64,000 bases of DNA from Bacillota bacterium. GTDB lineage: Bacteria; Bacillota; Bacilli; Bacillales; Cytobacillaceae. The stretch's first letter is position 1, and each line of letters opens with the position of its first letter. Made by a program: the position numbers and the translations under genes. The stretch is taken from assembly GCA_030705955.1 (NCBI GenBank), contig JAUZPL010000002.1:62001-126000 (forward strand), given 5' to 3'. This document shows positions 26,482 to 35,254 of this stretch, in pieces. The notes beneath the pieces are model-generated. The model was not told the DNA's origin. It did not search any database and worked only from the letters and a program-made list of their open reading frames with translations.

Positions 26482-27624
26482 ATGGTAAAGACGGTATTGT
26501 TTGATGTAGATGGTGTATTGTTGAGCGAAGAGCATTACTTTGATGCCTCTGGTCTGACAGTTTGGGAAATGTTAGTAAGTAAGAATTACTTAGGACTGGC
26601 TCCAGAGCAATTTAAAACTGAATATAGTGAAGCTGAGATTGCAGTAATAAGAAAGCGTGTTTTTGAACATGATCAGGTATTAAAGTTTTGTAAATCCCGT
26701 GGATTAAACGCAAATTGGGACATGATTTATTTGGCTTTTAGCTACCAACTAATTTATTTGTTATCTCAAATTAAAGAAAGTGAATTGGAACATATTAAAG
26801 GATGGCTTGGAAAAGAAATTACAAGGGAAACGTTGTTAGATATAGGGCAGATTCTTGCTCGCTATGATGTTCAAATGAGATTTGATTTGTTTGTTGAGGA
26901 TTTCCGCGGTTCTTCAGAAACAAAACAAGGGCTTATGAATCACCTGGATCTTTTAGCTAGTGAAAAGTTAGGATTTGAAACAAGTATTTTTAAAAATAAG
27001 GGTACTTTATGGTCTGTTTGTGAACATGTTTCTCAAGAATGGTATGTAGGGGATGAAAATGTTTTAGCTTCAACTGGGAGACCATCTGTCCAGCTTGGGA
27101 AGAAGGGATTTCTTGCAAATGAAACAACCTTGTGTTCTCCAGAAGAAATACATCAACTTTTTGAATGTCTAAAAGCAAAGGATGTATTTATTGGAATTGG
27201 GACAGGGAGACCTGAATTAGAAACCATTCAGCCGTTTCAACATTTAGGCTGGATTCAATATTTTGATGAAAATCACATTATTACGGCCGATGAGGTTTTA
27301 AAGGCCCAAAAGGTGGTAAACCAGAAGCAGTCTTTGTCCAAACCACATCCATTTACTTATTTAATGGGACTAGCAGGGAAGAATAGCTCTGTAACAGACT
27401 GTTTGGATCAACGCTTACCAATAAAAAATGGTGAAGAGGTATTGATTGTCGGGGATTCTTTAGCAGATCTACTAGCTGCCCGGCAAATGGGCTGCCAGTT
27501 TGCAGCCGTGTTAACAGGTTTATCTGGTAAGGATGCTAGAGGTGAATTTGAACAACATCAAGCAGACTACATTTTAGATTCAGTTTTAGATATAAAGGAG
27601 TTAATTCTAACTCTAATTAAATAG
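26482..27624 (+). CDS. HAD-family hydrolase, large helical insertion
   Basis: 380 residues. Motif I VLFDVDGVLLSEE is at the N terminus, motif II in IGIGTGRPELE, the motif III Lys in SKPHPFTYL and motif IV in VLIVGDSLADLLAARQMG. About 230 residues between motifs I and II form an unusually long helical cap. Substrate unknown. ATG 26482 is 7 bases after GAGGGG; the TTG five codons earlier overlaps that site. Its terminator has been split by an IS element directly downstream. Confidence 0.78.
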   Translation: MVKTVLFDVDGVLLSEEHYFDASGLTVWEMLVSKNYLGLAPEQFKTEYSEAEIAVIRKRVFEHDQVLKFCKSRGLNANWDMIYLAFSYQLIYLLSQIKESELEHIKGWLGKEITRETLLDIGQILARYDVQMRFDLFVEDFRGSSETKQGLMNHLDLLASEKLGFETSIFKNKGTLWSVCEHVSQEWYVGDENVLASTGRPSVQLGKKGFLANETTLCSPEEIHQLFECLKAKDVFIGIGTGRPELETIQPFQHLGWIQYFDENHIITADEVLKAQKVVNQKQSLSKPHPFTYLMGLAGKNSSVTDCLDQRLPIKNGEEVLIVGDSLADLLAARQMGCQFAAVLTGLSGKDARGEFEQHQADYILDSVLDIKELILTLIK

Positions 27625-27637
27625 CCAAACAAAAAAC

Positions 27638-27660
27638 ACTGCATCCCTAATGAATGCAGT
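27638..27660. repeat. Left copy of a 23-bp duplicated terminator hairpin flanking the IS element
   Basis: The stem ACTGCAT ... ATGCAGT with loop CCCTAATGA is identical to 29537-29559 and in the same orientation. An A tract lies to its left, but the matching T tract is missing on its right, where the element begins. Confidence 0.85.
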
Positions 27661-27662
27661 CA

Positions 27663-27695
27663 GGCTGTCGAAAAACATTCGATAGCCTTTAATTT
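27663..27695 (+). terminator. Inward-facing terminator in the left IS end
   Basis: GGCTGTCGAA (27663-27672) pairs with TTCGATAGCC (27678-27687), one G-T pair, five-base loop, then TTTAATTTC. It would stop transcripts entering from the HAD gene. Confidence 0.6.
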
Positions 27696-27728
27696 CACTC
27701 ATTTTCTTTAATTATTCACCGCGTTAAT

Positions 27729-27738
27729 TTGGTATAAT
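27729..27738 (+). promoter_or_regulatory. Extended -10 promoter in the IS left end
   Basis: TGGTATAAT contains an extended -10 (TG-N-TATAAT; TATAAT at 27733-27738). No good -35 is visible. It points toward the transposase. Confidence 0.45.
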
Positions 27739-27766
27739 GTAATTAGTACATAAGCTTTTAAACAGG

Positions 27767-27900
27767 TCTGTTGATTTCCGCTCCAGTCGCTCGCTTTCCG
27801 CGGGCGTGCCGGGGAGCTTCCTCGGCGCTGATGCGCCTGCGGGATCTCCCCAGCCACGTACTCCCGCAGGAGTCGAGCGCCTTCCGCTCCAATCAACAGA
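27767..27900. repeat. 134-bp GC-rich palindromic repeat, left copy
   Basis: It begins TCTGTTGATT and ends AATCAACAGA, perfect complements, with GC-rich internal inverted segments (CTCCCCAG, TCCCGCAGGAG). The reverse complement aligns along its length with 29313-29446. Composition is very unlike the AT-rich surroundings. It would lie in the 5' leader of the transposase transcript. Confidence 0.85.
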
Positions 27901-27958
27901 GTGTTGTTCAATTAAGACTTTCAGCTCTACTAATTAATAATAAAAGCGGTGAAATTAA

Positions 27959-29303
27959 TGTTTAAGCCAAAAGATTCTAGTCAAAATGAATATGAATTTG
28001 TATCTACTGATGAATTGGTACCTGATGACCATCTCCTTCGTTAATTGAAAAATATATTGATTTTTCGTTTCTTCTAGAAAAAATTCGTCCATATTACAGC
28101 GATGATAATGGACGCCCAACTGATCCCCTCATACTTTTTAAAATGATGTTTATTAGTTAAATTTATGGCATTCGTTCTGAACGTCAACTAGAAAGAGAAA
28201 TTAGAACAAACGTCGCCTACCGCTCGTTTTTAGGTCTAAAATTCAAGGACTCAGTACCTCATCACTCTACGATTAGTTGGAATCGTCAACACCGTTTTAA
28301 AGATACTACTATTTTTCAGGATATTTTTGATGAGATTGTTCTTCTAGCAATGAATTATAGGATGGTTGGTGGACGTGTTTTATTTACGGATTCTACACAC
28401 TTAAAGGCAAACGCAAATAAAAACAAGAAGTGGAAATAGATACCCGAGAGTATTTTGATGACTTAAACAAGGCGATTGAAGAGGATAGACTTAAACACGG
28501 AAAAAGGCCATTAAAAGAGAAGGAGAAAGTGAAAGAAACTAAGGAAATTCGAGTAAGTACAACTGACCCTGAATGTGGTTTTATGTCCCGTGAAAATAAG
28601 CAAGAAATGTTCTGTTACCTTGACCACCGAACTACAGACATGAAGTTTAATATAATTACGGACGTATATGTTACTCCTGGTAATGTTCATGATTCCGTTT
28701 CATATCTTAGTCGGTTGGACCGTCAGGTCCAACGTTTTGGATTTAAGATAGAAGCAGTAGCTTTAGATTCAGGTTATCTTACAAGTCCTATTTGTAAGGG
28801 ACTTTCTGAACGGAAAATTTTTGGAGTCATTGCCCATAGAAGATACCATCCTACCACTGGTTTATTTCCTAAATGGAAATTTACAAGTGATAAAGAGCAT
28901 GATCTGTATATTTGCCCCAACAACCAAAAATTAACATACAAAACTACAACCCGTGAGGGATATAGAGAATATAAGTCTGATTCAAAGAAGTGTATGAACT
29001 GTCCATTACTTTTCCAAAAATAAGATAAAAGTTGTAACACGACATGTATGGGAGGAGCATAAGGAAAAGGTAAGGTTGAATCGCTTATCCAAATCGGGAA
29101 AGATGCTTTATAAATTTAGAAAGGAAAAAATTGAGCGAAGCTTTACAGACTCAAAAGAGCTGCATGGGCTTCGCTACTGCCAGTTACGGGGATTGAAGAA
29201 TGCACGTGGACAGGCTCTTCTTACCGCAGCCTGCCAAAATATAAAACAGATTGCAACACTACTAGCAAGGTTAGAAAAAGTGTGTTGCAATAATTTAAGT
29301 TGA
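27959..29303 (+). pseudogene. IS1182-family transposase, inactivated
   Basis: Translation begins MFKPKDSSQNEYEFVSTDEL and breaks after PDDHLLR at a stop (TAA near 28042) caused by a frameshift. The shifted frame continues IEKYIDFSF and reaches an in-frame TAA in place of a sense codon near 28158, then runs through the catalytic region with FTDSTHLKANANK. Another frameshift near 28430 leads to DTREYFDDLNKAIEED ... CYLDHRTTDMKFNIITD, and a last one near 29020 precedes the end (IERSFTDSKELHGLRY, ALLTAACQNIK). At least four lesions; all domains of the DDE transposase are still recognisable. Confidence 0.85.
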
Positions 29304-29312
29304 TTTAACCCC

Positions 29313-29446
29313 CTGTTTATTGGAGCGGAGGGCACTCGACTCCTGCGGGATATAGAGGTCACTGGAGACCCCGCAAGCGCCAAAGGCGCTGAGGAGGCTC
29401 CAGGACCTCCCCGCGGAAAGCGAGTGCTCGCAGCGGAAATCAACAG
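29313..29446. repeat. 134-bp GC-rich palindromic repeat, right copy
   Basis: It starts CTGTTTATTGGAGCGGA and ends GCGGAAATCAACAG. It is the inverted counterpart of 27767-27900, identical in length, with scattered differences mostly in the middle. Confidence 0.85.
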
Positions 29447-29490
29447 GCCCATTTGCATGGATAATTAATAAATTAAGTATTTAGATACTG

Positions 29491-29532
29491 ACAAAATAAA
29501 AATTGCCGAGAAAAATACCCCTTTCTCGACAA
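29491..29532 (-). terminator. Inward-facing terminator in the right IS end
   Basis: TTGCCGAGAAA (29503-29513) and TTTCTCGACAA (29522-29532) form a stem with one wobble pair. On the minus strand it is followed by TTTTTATTTTG, so it would stop transcripts arriving from serA. Confidence 0.65.
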
Positions 29533-29536
29533 TCTG

Positions 29537-29559
29537 ACTGCATCCCTAATGAATGCAGT
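29537..29559. repeat. Right copy of the 23-bp duplicated terminator hairpin
   Basis: Identical to 27638-27660 and followed by GTTTTTTG. Joined to the left flank it restores one continuous bidirectional terminator with A tract, stem and T tract. Confidence 0.85.
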
Positions 29560-29584
29560 GTTTTTTGATTTTTACCTACAATTC

Positions 29585-31225
29585 CTATCTGCTCTCCACT
29601 TTTTCATGCTCGAATTGACCTGGATAAGAAGAGTCAACATTCAATAGCTCAAGAAATTGTGCTTCCTTTAAACCGTTAATGGATCCTAAGGAACGAAGAA
29701 CTTCTTCTTTTAGTATTTTATCAAGGGTAAGGACCATGATGGCTTCCCCGCCGACGGTTGTTCTGCCTACCTGCATCGTTCCGATGTTTATTTGGTAATC
29801 TCCCAGAAGAGAGCCAACCTTTCCAATCATGCCTGGGATATCTTGATGTTTGATATATAATAAATATCTTTCAGGTCTTACGTCAATCCGATACTCGTTT
29901 ATTTTCACAATTCTTCCGCCATAACCATTTAAAACGGTAGCACCAATACTTGCTTTTAAATCTCCTCTTGATACTGTTAATTCCATATAATTTGCAAAAC
30001 CTTTATTGGTCGCATTCTTTTGAACGTTATATGAAACACCTTGGTCTTTTAATAAATGAAAGACATTAATGAGATTAACAGAATCACTCAAGTGATGTGA
30101 TAAAACACCTTTTATCATTGTTCGAGTTAATAAATCCGTGTCCTCTTCGATTAGTTCACCATAATAGTTGATATCTATTTTGGTTGGGGCCTCTTTAAAT
30201 AACTGAATGATAAGACTTCCAACCTGATCACCAAGCAATAAATAAGGCTTTATTTTTTGCTGAGCTTCTCCAGACATTTGCGGCATATTGACTGCATTTT
30301 GAATGGCTCCGGATTCAAAGATTTCAATAATTTCAGCACTAACTTCTTCTGCAACCTTTTCTTGTGCTTCGACAGTTGATGCACCAAGATGAGGGGTTAC
30401 AATAATATTGGTTTCTCGAAGAAGGTCAAGGTTCGCAACAGGTTCTTTTTCAAAAACATCTAACGCAGCTCCGGCAACATGTCCAGACTGTATGGCCTTG
30501 ACAAGGGCGTGTTCATCAATAATTCCACCTCTTGCACAATTTATAAATCTAACCCCTTTTTTTGTTTTTTGTAAAAAATCATCACTAATTAATCCTTTTG
30601 TTTCATTGGTTAGTGGCGTATGGGTTGTAATAAAGTCGGATTCCCTTGCAATCGTATCAAGAGTAGCTTTAGTAATACCAAGTTTTTCTGCTTTTTCCGT
30701 TGAAAGATAAGGATCAAATCCTAAAATATTCATCCCAAATGCTTTAGCACGCTTTGCTACTTCAATTCCAATCTTCCCCATACCGATGACACCAAGGGTT
30801 TTTTTGTACAATTCTACCCCTTTAAAGGAATTTCGGTCCCAGTTTCCAAGGGATGTTTTCAGGTGTGCTTGTGGGATTTTTCTAGCTAATGACAGCATCA
30901 TAGCTAGAGTATGCTCTGTAGCTGCAATGGTATTGGCCCCAGGAGCATTAATAACTATAATCCCCTTTTTTGTTGAAGCATTAACATCAATGTTATCCAC
31001 TCCTACACCAGCACGTGCAATTACCCTGAGCCGATTACCATGCTGAAGTAGAGAGTCTGTAACCTTTGTTTGACTTCGAACAATCAATGCGTCATATTCT
31101 CCAATGATTTTTGCCAATTCTTCTTCCGGCAAGGTAGGGAATTGATCAATGGAAAAACGGGGGTGATCAAATAACCTTTTTAAACCAGTTTCGCTAATTC
31201 CATCTGTAACAAGAACTTTATACAT
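29585..31225 (-). CDS. serA: D-3-phosphoglycerate dehydrogenase
   Basis: 546 residues, the long SerA form: substrate and NAD domains (VTDGISETGLKRLF, LGVIGMGKIGIEVAKRAKAFGM, RGGIIDEHAL, catalytic His in PHLGAST), an intervening ASB domain and a C-terminal ACT domain (YLLYIKHQDIPGMIGKVGSL) that senses serine. It starts serine synthesis from 3-phosphoglycerate. ATG at 31225 overlaps the end of the aminotransferase gene; AGGAGG lies 12 bases before it. The pair is under a T-box leader. Its terminator has been interrupted by the IS element. Confidence 0.9.
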   Translation of the reverse strand: MYKVLVTDGISETGLKRLFDHPRFSIDQFPTLPEEELAKIIGEYDALIVRSQTKVTDSLLQHGNRLRVIARAGVGVDNIDVNASTKKGIIVINAPGANTIAATEHTLAMMLSLARKIPQAHLKTSLGNWDRNSFKGVELYKKTLGVIGMGKIGIEVAKRAKAFGMNILGFDPYLSTEKAEKLGITKATLDTIARESDFITTHTPLTNETKGLISDDFLQKTKKGVRFINCARGGIIDEHALVKAIQSGHVAGAALDVFEKEPVANLDLLRETNIIVTPHLGASTVEAQEKVAEEVSAEIIEIFESGAIQNAVNMPQMSGEAQQKIKPYLLLGDQVGSLIIQLFKEAPTKIDINYYGELIEEDTDLLTRTMIKGVLSHHLSDSVNLINVFHLLKDQGVSYNVQKNATNKGFANYMELTVSRGDLKASIGATVLNGYGGRIVKINEYRIDVRPERYLLYIKHQDIPGMIGKVGSLLGDYQINIGTMQVGRTTVGGEAIMVLTLDKILKEEVLRSLGSINGLKEAQFLELLNVDSSYPGQFEHEKVESR

Positions 31226-32375
31226 TTTGCAACCATACCTCCTGTGCTCTTTTAGTGGCAACACCTAATACCTGTTTTCTATCCAATTCATGAAGTGTCA
31301 TTTCAATACTGCTCAATATTTTTAAAACATCAAATGGGGTACAGTAACCCATGTGACCAATTCTAAAAATTTCACCCTTAAGCCTTTTTTGTCCTCCACC
31401 AAGCGTAATGGCAAATTTGTCTTGAAGCATTTTTTTAATTTGTTTAGAAGAATCATCTGCTGTTTTAACTGCTGTAACAGTTGGTGAAGCCTCACTATCT
31501 GAAACAAGAAGAGGAAGTTCAATTGCTTCTAATCCCACGCGAACCATGTCCTTTAGAACCTGATGACGTTTAATCACATTATGAAATCCTTCTTCCTCAA
31601 TCATTTGGCACACCTCTTGAGCACCATAAATGAGAGAGACGGCTGGGGTAAAAGGAGTAGATTTTTCTTTTTCATAGGATGATAAATATTTATTTAAATC
31701 CAGGTAAAACCGTTTTGATTGGCATTTTTCAATGGTTTCCCTTGCCCTTTCACTAATTGCAACAAAGGCTAATCCAGGCGGCAGCATTAACGCTTTTTGA
31801 GAGCCAGAAACGAGAATATCAATTCCCCATTCCTCCATCTCGACCGGAACGGCCCCGATACAGCTTACTCCGTCAACTACGAATAGGGCATCAGTCGATT
31901 GCTTTGTTACTTTTCCTAATTCCAAAATGGGATTCAAAACACCTGTTGAGGTCTCACAATAAGTGGCAAAGACAGCTTTTACATTTTTTTGTAAGGATTT
32001 TAAATAATCCTCTAATTGATCAGGTGAGCATGTTTTTCCCCATTCAATATTTAAACGATGAACATTTGCTCCAAAGGCTTCGCAAATACTTGCCAGTCGA
32101 TCTCCAAAAGCTCCAGTAACAATAACTACGACTTCATCATTTTCCTCCACAACATTTGAAACAGCCGTTTCTAAAGCAGAAGTTCCGCTTCCAGCAATGA
32201 CTAATACGGGAAGCAAAGAGCCGAAAACTGGCATTAATCTTGTGGAGACATCTTCTAAAAGCTTAGGAAATGCATTTCCACGATGGCCAATCATTGGTTG
32301 ATTCATGGCATGATAGACACGATTGGGAACGGGAGTGGGACCAGGGGTAAATAAAAACTGTTGATCTAAAAGCAT
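31218..32375 (-). CDS. PLP-dependent aminotransferase of the alanine-glyoxylate/serine-pyruvate family
   Basis: 385 residues, fold type I class V: opening FTPGPTPVPNRV, the PLP Asp in VVDGVSCIGAVP and the Schiff-base Lys in VSGSQKALMLPPGL. It is translationally coupled to serA (8-base overlap) behind a T-box. The partnership suggests it transaminates 3-phosphohydroxypyruvate, filling the SerC role, or interconverts serine/glycine with glyoxylate or pyruvate. No serC or serB is in the window. AAGGATG lies 8 bases before ATG. Substrate is inferred from context. Confidence 0.82.
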   Translation of the reverse strand: MLLDQQFLFTPGPTPVPNRVYHAMNQPMIGHRGNAFPKLLEDVSTRLMPVFGSLLPVLVIAGSGTSALETAVSNVVEENDEVVVIVTGAFGDRLASICEAFGANVHRLNIEWGKTCSPDQLEDYLKSLQKNVKAVFATYCETSTGVLNPILELGKVTKQSTDALFVVDGVSCIGAVPVEMEEWGIDILVSGSQKALMLPPGLAFVAISERARETIEKCQSKRFYLDLNKYLSSYEKEKSTPFTPAVSLIYGAQEVCQMIEEEGFHNVIKRHQVLKDMVRVGLEAIELPLLVSDSEASPTVTAVKTADDSSKQIKKMLQDKFAITLGGGQKRLKGEIFRIGHMGYCTPFDVLKILSSIEMTLHELDRKQVLGVATKRAQEVWLQNV

Positions 32376-32416
32376 GGGTATATCATCCTTTCAATATCTT
32401 TTATATAAAAAGAAAC

Positions 32417-32455
32417 ATCCCTCATAACAGACATAGATCTTCTGTTATGAGGGAC
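32417..32455 (-). terminator. Regulated terminator of the T-box leader
   Basis: CCCTCATAACAGA pairs with TCTGTTATGAGGG and on the minus strand is followed by ATGTTTCTTTTT. It competes with the antiterminator formed with the T-box sequence. Confidence 0.85.
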
Positions 32456-32660
32456 GTGGAGTAACGTGGTACCACCCTCTTTTGCTGCAAACGTAAGCAG
32501 CCTCAAAAAGATAACGGTTTTTTACCGGGCGTGCCTACTGTAGTTCGACAAGCCAGTTCAGAAGTGCTGGGCATACATATAAGAATAAGCACCGGTTTAC
32601 ACCTGCCACCGGCTCTCTGCAAGCTTTTTCTTACTGCCGTCTTCATCATTACATTCTAAA
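32417..32660 (-). promoter_or_regulatory. T-box leader controlling the aminotransferase-serA operon
   Basis: On the minus strand in order: the opening AATGATGAAGACGGCAGTAA with the AGTA of the specifier loop, AGAGAGCCGGTGG...GGTGTAAACCGG of stem I, the T-box sequence AGGGTGGTACCACG (core 32465-32476), then a terminator. The 3' side of the specifier loop reads ATATGTATGCCCAGCA; TGT (Cys, 32575-32577) fits the canonical position next to AGTA, while AGC (Ser, 32566-32568) fits the pathway better. Uncharged tRNA would favour read-through into serine biosynthesis. Confidence 0.88.
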
Positions 32661-32814
32661 GGTTCTGTATTTTATGAATATTCTACAACCCAAACTTTAC
32701 TATTGTAAAGGGTTAAAATAAATTAATTTTTCATAAAAATTTTTTAAAAAAGTTTAAGTCTTGATTTATTGCATGAGTAAGCGATTACAGAGTAATTTTA
32801 AAAAAATGAATCTA

Positions 32815-32843
32815 TTGTAAAAAAATAAAGAGAGTTCTATAAT
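32815..32843 (+). promoter_or_regulatory. Sigma-A promoter of hom-thrC-thrB
   Basis: TTGTAA (32815-32820), 17-base spacer, TATAAT (32838-32843); the start codon of hom is 57 bases further on. No leader peptide or attenuator was seen. Confidence 0.65.
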
Positions 32844-32900
32844 GTCTACTATATAAAAACAAATGTACATATAAAAAAGACAACACAAGGGGGATAAAGA

Positions 32901-34193
32901 ATGAAGCCAATTTATATTGGGTTATTGGGACTTGGAACGGTAGGCTCAGGTGTTGTCAAAATTATAAAGGATCATCAAGACAAAATTATGCATCAGGTGG
33001 GGTGTCCTGTAGAAATAAAAAAAATACTTGTACAGGATTTAAAGAAAACCCGAAGTGTTCTTGTTGAAAACAACTTGCTAACGACAAACCCAAAGGAAAT
33101 TCTTAATGATTCTGAAATAGATGTTGTTATTGAGGTAATGGGTGGAGTTAAAGATACAAAAGGATTTCTACTAGAGGCGTTAAGGCAGGGTAAACACGTG
33201 GTTACGGCAAATAAAGATTTAATGGCCACTCATGGATCAGAATTGCTTAATGTTTCCTCATTAAATGGTTGTGACTTATTTTATGAAGCAAGTGTTGCAG
33301 GGGGAATCCCCATCCTAAGAGGCTTAGTTGATGGACTAGCATCAGATCGAATCACAAAAATGATGGGAATTGTGAACGGAACAACTAATTATATATTGAC
33401 AAAAATGAGTAAAGAAGGAAGGGCATATGAAGAAGTATTGAAGGAAGCTCAAGATTTAGGTTTTGCAGAATCAGATCCTACATCTGATGTCGAGGGACTA
33501 GATTCAGCAAGGAAAATGGCCATCTTGGCTACACTTGGATTTTCTATGAATATTGCCCTTGAAGATGTATTGGTAAATGGAATATCCGGAGTAACAGAAG
33601 AAGATTTACACTATGGAAACCAACTTGGCTATACAATGAAATTAATTGGCTATGCCCACAGACAAGGAGAAAAGGTAGAGGTAAGTGTACAACCAACCTT
33701 TCTTGCAAATCATCATCCACTTGCATCAGTACAAAATGAATATAATGCCGTTTATGTTTATGGTGAAGCAGTTGGAGAAACGATGTTTTATGGACCTGGT
33801 GCAGGAAGTTTACCAACAGCAACAGCAGTCGTTTCTGATTTGGTAGGGGTCATAAAAAATTTAAGGCTTGGAGTTAATGGAAGAAGTGCAGTAACCCCGC
33901 AATTTTCAAAATGTTTAAAGAATGCAGACGAAAAGTTTTCAAAGTATTTTTTACGACTCCATGTACAGGATGAAGTAGGGGTTTTCTCAGATATAACATC
34001 CACCTTTGCAAATTTTGGAGTTAGTTTTGAAAAGATTTTGCAGCTTCCGGTTGAAAAAAATAAAATTGCTGAAATCGTTTTGGTTACCCATACGGCATCA
34101 TTAAATAGCTATGAAAAGATCTTAAATAGTTTGAGGGATAAGAAAACGATTAAAGAAATTAAAAGTTCATATAAAGTTGAGGGGAATTCATGA
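32901..34193 (+). CDS. hom: Homoserine dehydrogenase
   Basis: 430 residues: NAD(P) domain ([15 protein letters not shown]), catalytic core with [12 protein letters not shown] and [11 protein letters not shown], and a C-terminal ACT domain ([20 protein letters not shown]) for threonine feedback. It reduces aspartate semialdehyde to homoserine. AAGGGGG stands before ATG. It is the first gene of hom-thrC-thrB, the B. subtilis order, and its stop overlaps thrC by four bases. Confidence 0.93.
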   Translation: MKPIYIGLLGLGTVGSGVVKIIKDHQDKIMHQVGCPVEIKKILVQDLKKTRSVLVENNLLTTNPKEILNDSEIDVVIEVMGGVKDTKGFLLEALRQGKHVVTANKDLMATHGSELLNVSSLNGCDLFYEASVAGGIPILRGLVDGLASDRITKMMGIVNGTTNYILTKMSKEGRAYEEVLKEAQDLGFAESDPTSDVEGLDSARKMAILATLGFSMNIALEDVLVNGISGVTEEDLHYGNQLGYTMKLIGYAHRQGEKVEVSVQPTFLANHHPLASVQNEYNAVYVYGEAVGETMFYGPGAGSLPTATAVVSDLVGVIKNLRLGVNGRSAVTPQFSKCLKNADEKFSKYFLRLHVQDEVGVFSDITSTFANFGVSFEKILQLPVEKNKIAEIVLVTHTASLNSYEKILNSLRDKKTIKEIKSSYKVEGNS

Positions 34194-35254
34194 TGAGATG
34201 GCCAGGTTTATTAGAATCATATAAAGAATTTTTACCAATAAATGATCATACGCCATTACTTACTTTAAATGAAGGAAATACTCCGCTTGTTAAGCTGGAA
34301 CAACTTTCAAATGAATGGAATATAGACTTATTTGTTAAGGTAGAAGGGGCAAATCCGACAGGCTCCTTTAAGGACCGTGGAATGGTGATGGCTGTAGCAA
34401 AAGCTGCAGAAGAAGGAAGCAAAACCATTATATGCGCTTCGACAGGAAATACCTCTGCTGCAGCTGCGGCCTATGCTGCACGAGCAGGATTACGCTGTAT
34501 TATCGTCATTCCAAATGGAAAGATTGCACTAGGAAAGTTGGCTCAGGCCATGATGTATGGTGCTGAGATTATCTCCATTGATGGGAATTTTGATCAAGCA
34601 CTGCAAATGGTTAGAAATATAAGTGAAGTAGAACCTATAACATTGGTAAACTCCGTTAATCCTTATCGATTAGAGGGACAAAAAACGGCTGCATTTGAGG
34701 TTTGTGACCAATTGGGGAGTGCTCCTGATATATTGGCAATTCCTGTTGGGAATGCGGGAAATATTAGTGCATATTGGAAGGGTTTTAAAGAATATGCTGA
34801 TAAAAGAGGATTCAGCTTACCTCGAATGTTTGGGTTTGAAGCAGAGGGAGCAGCAGCTATTGTTCATAATCGTGTATTTGAGAATCCAGAAACCATTGCA
34901 ACAGCCATTCGAATTGGTAACCCGGCCAGCTGGCATTTAGCTGTAGCAGCCGTCAATGAATCAGATGGCTTGATTGATGAAGTAAGTGATGAGGAAATTA
35001 TAGATGCCTATAAAAAGTTAGCACGAACAGAAGGCATTTTTGCTGAGCCAGCTTCATGTGCTTCACTAGCAGGAGTATGGAAAAATAGGAAAAATGGAAA
35101 AATTCCTGTGGGAGCAAAGGTAGTGGCGGTACTTACGGGAAATGGTTTGAAGGATCCAGACACAGCTATTAATAGCAGTCTCATCAAGCCTTGTCTTTTG
35201 CCAAATGATGAAAAGGCCGTTTCTGAGCATATTAGGGGAGTTGTCGCGAGATGA
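34190..35254 (+). CDS. thrC: Threonine synthase
   Basis: 354 residues of the short bacterial type: N terminus [12 protein letters not shown]...[16 protein letters not shown] Lys in [10 protein letters not shown], phosphate loop in [11 protein letters not shown]. It converts O-phosphohomoserine to threonine. ATGA overlaps join it to hom upstream and thrB downstream, implying tightly coupled translation. Confidence 0.93.
   Translation: MMRWPGLLESYKEFLPINDHTPLLTLNEGNTPLVKLEQLSNEWNIDLFVKVEGANPTGSFKDRGMVMAVAKAAEEGSKTIICASTGNTSAAAAAYAARAGLRCIIVIPNGKIALGKLAQAMMYGAEIISIDGNFDQALQMVRNISEVEPITLVNSVNPYRLEGQKTAAFEVCDQLGSAPDILAIPVGNAGNISAYWKGFKEYADKRGFSLPRMFGFEAEGAAAIVHNRVFENPETIATAIRIGNPASWHLAVAAVNESDGLIDEVSDEEIIDAYKKLARTEGIFAEPASCASLAGVWKNRKNGKIPVGAKVVAVLTGNGLKDPDTAINSSLIKPCLLPNDEKAVSEHIRGVVAR

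Larger units (their letters stand above)
27661..29536 (+). mobile_element. IS1182-family insertion sequence, decayed, 1876 bp
   Basis: The boundaries are set by the 23-bp direct repeats outside. The ends are imperfect inverted repeats: CAGGCTGTCGAAAAAC on the left and CAGATTGTCGAGAAAG read inward from the right (12 of 16 match). Inside are a 134-bp GC-rich repeat, a transposase pseudogene of IS1182 type, and a second 134-bp repeat in inverted orientation. Long target duplications at palindromic sites are reported for this family. The multiple lesions in the transposase mean it cannot move by itself. Confidence 0.82.

Noticed and set aside
27708-27965. Open frames on both strands through the left 134-bp repeat
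   Set aside because: They exist because the GC-rich repeat lacks stops. There is no ribosome site and no family resemblance.
27767-29446. Repeat pair as a CRISPR or attachment site
   Set aside because: Only two inverted copies, long and palindromic, flanking a transposase; no spacers, cas genes or integrase.
29174-29458. Minus-strand frame across the right 134-bp repeat
   Set aside because: Antisense to the transposase end and the repeat; composition reflects the palindrome.
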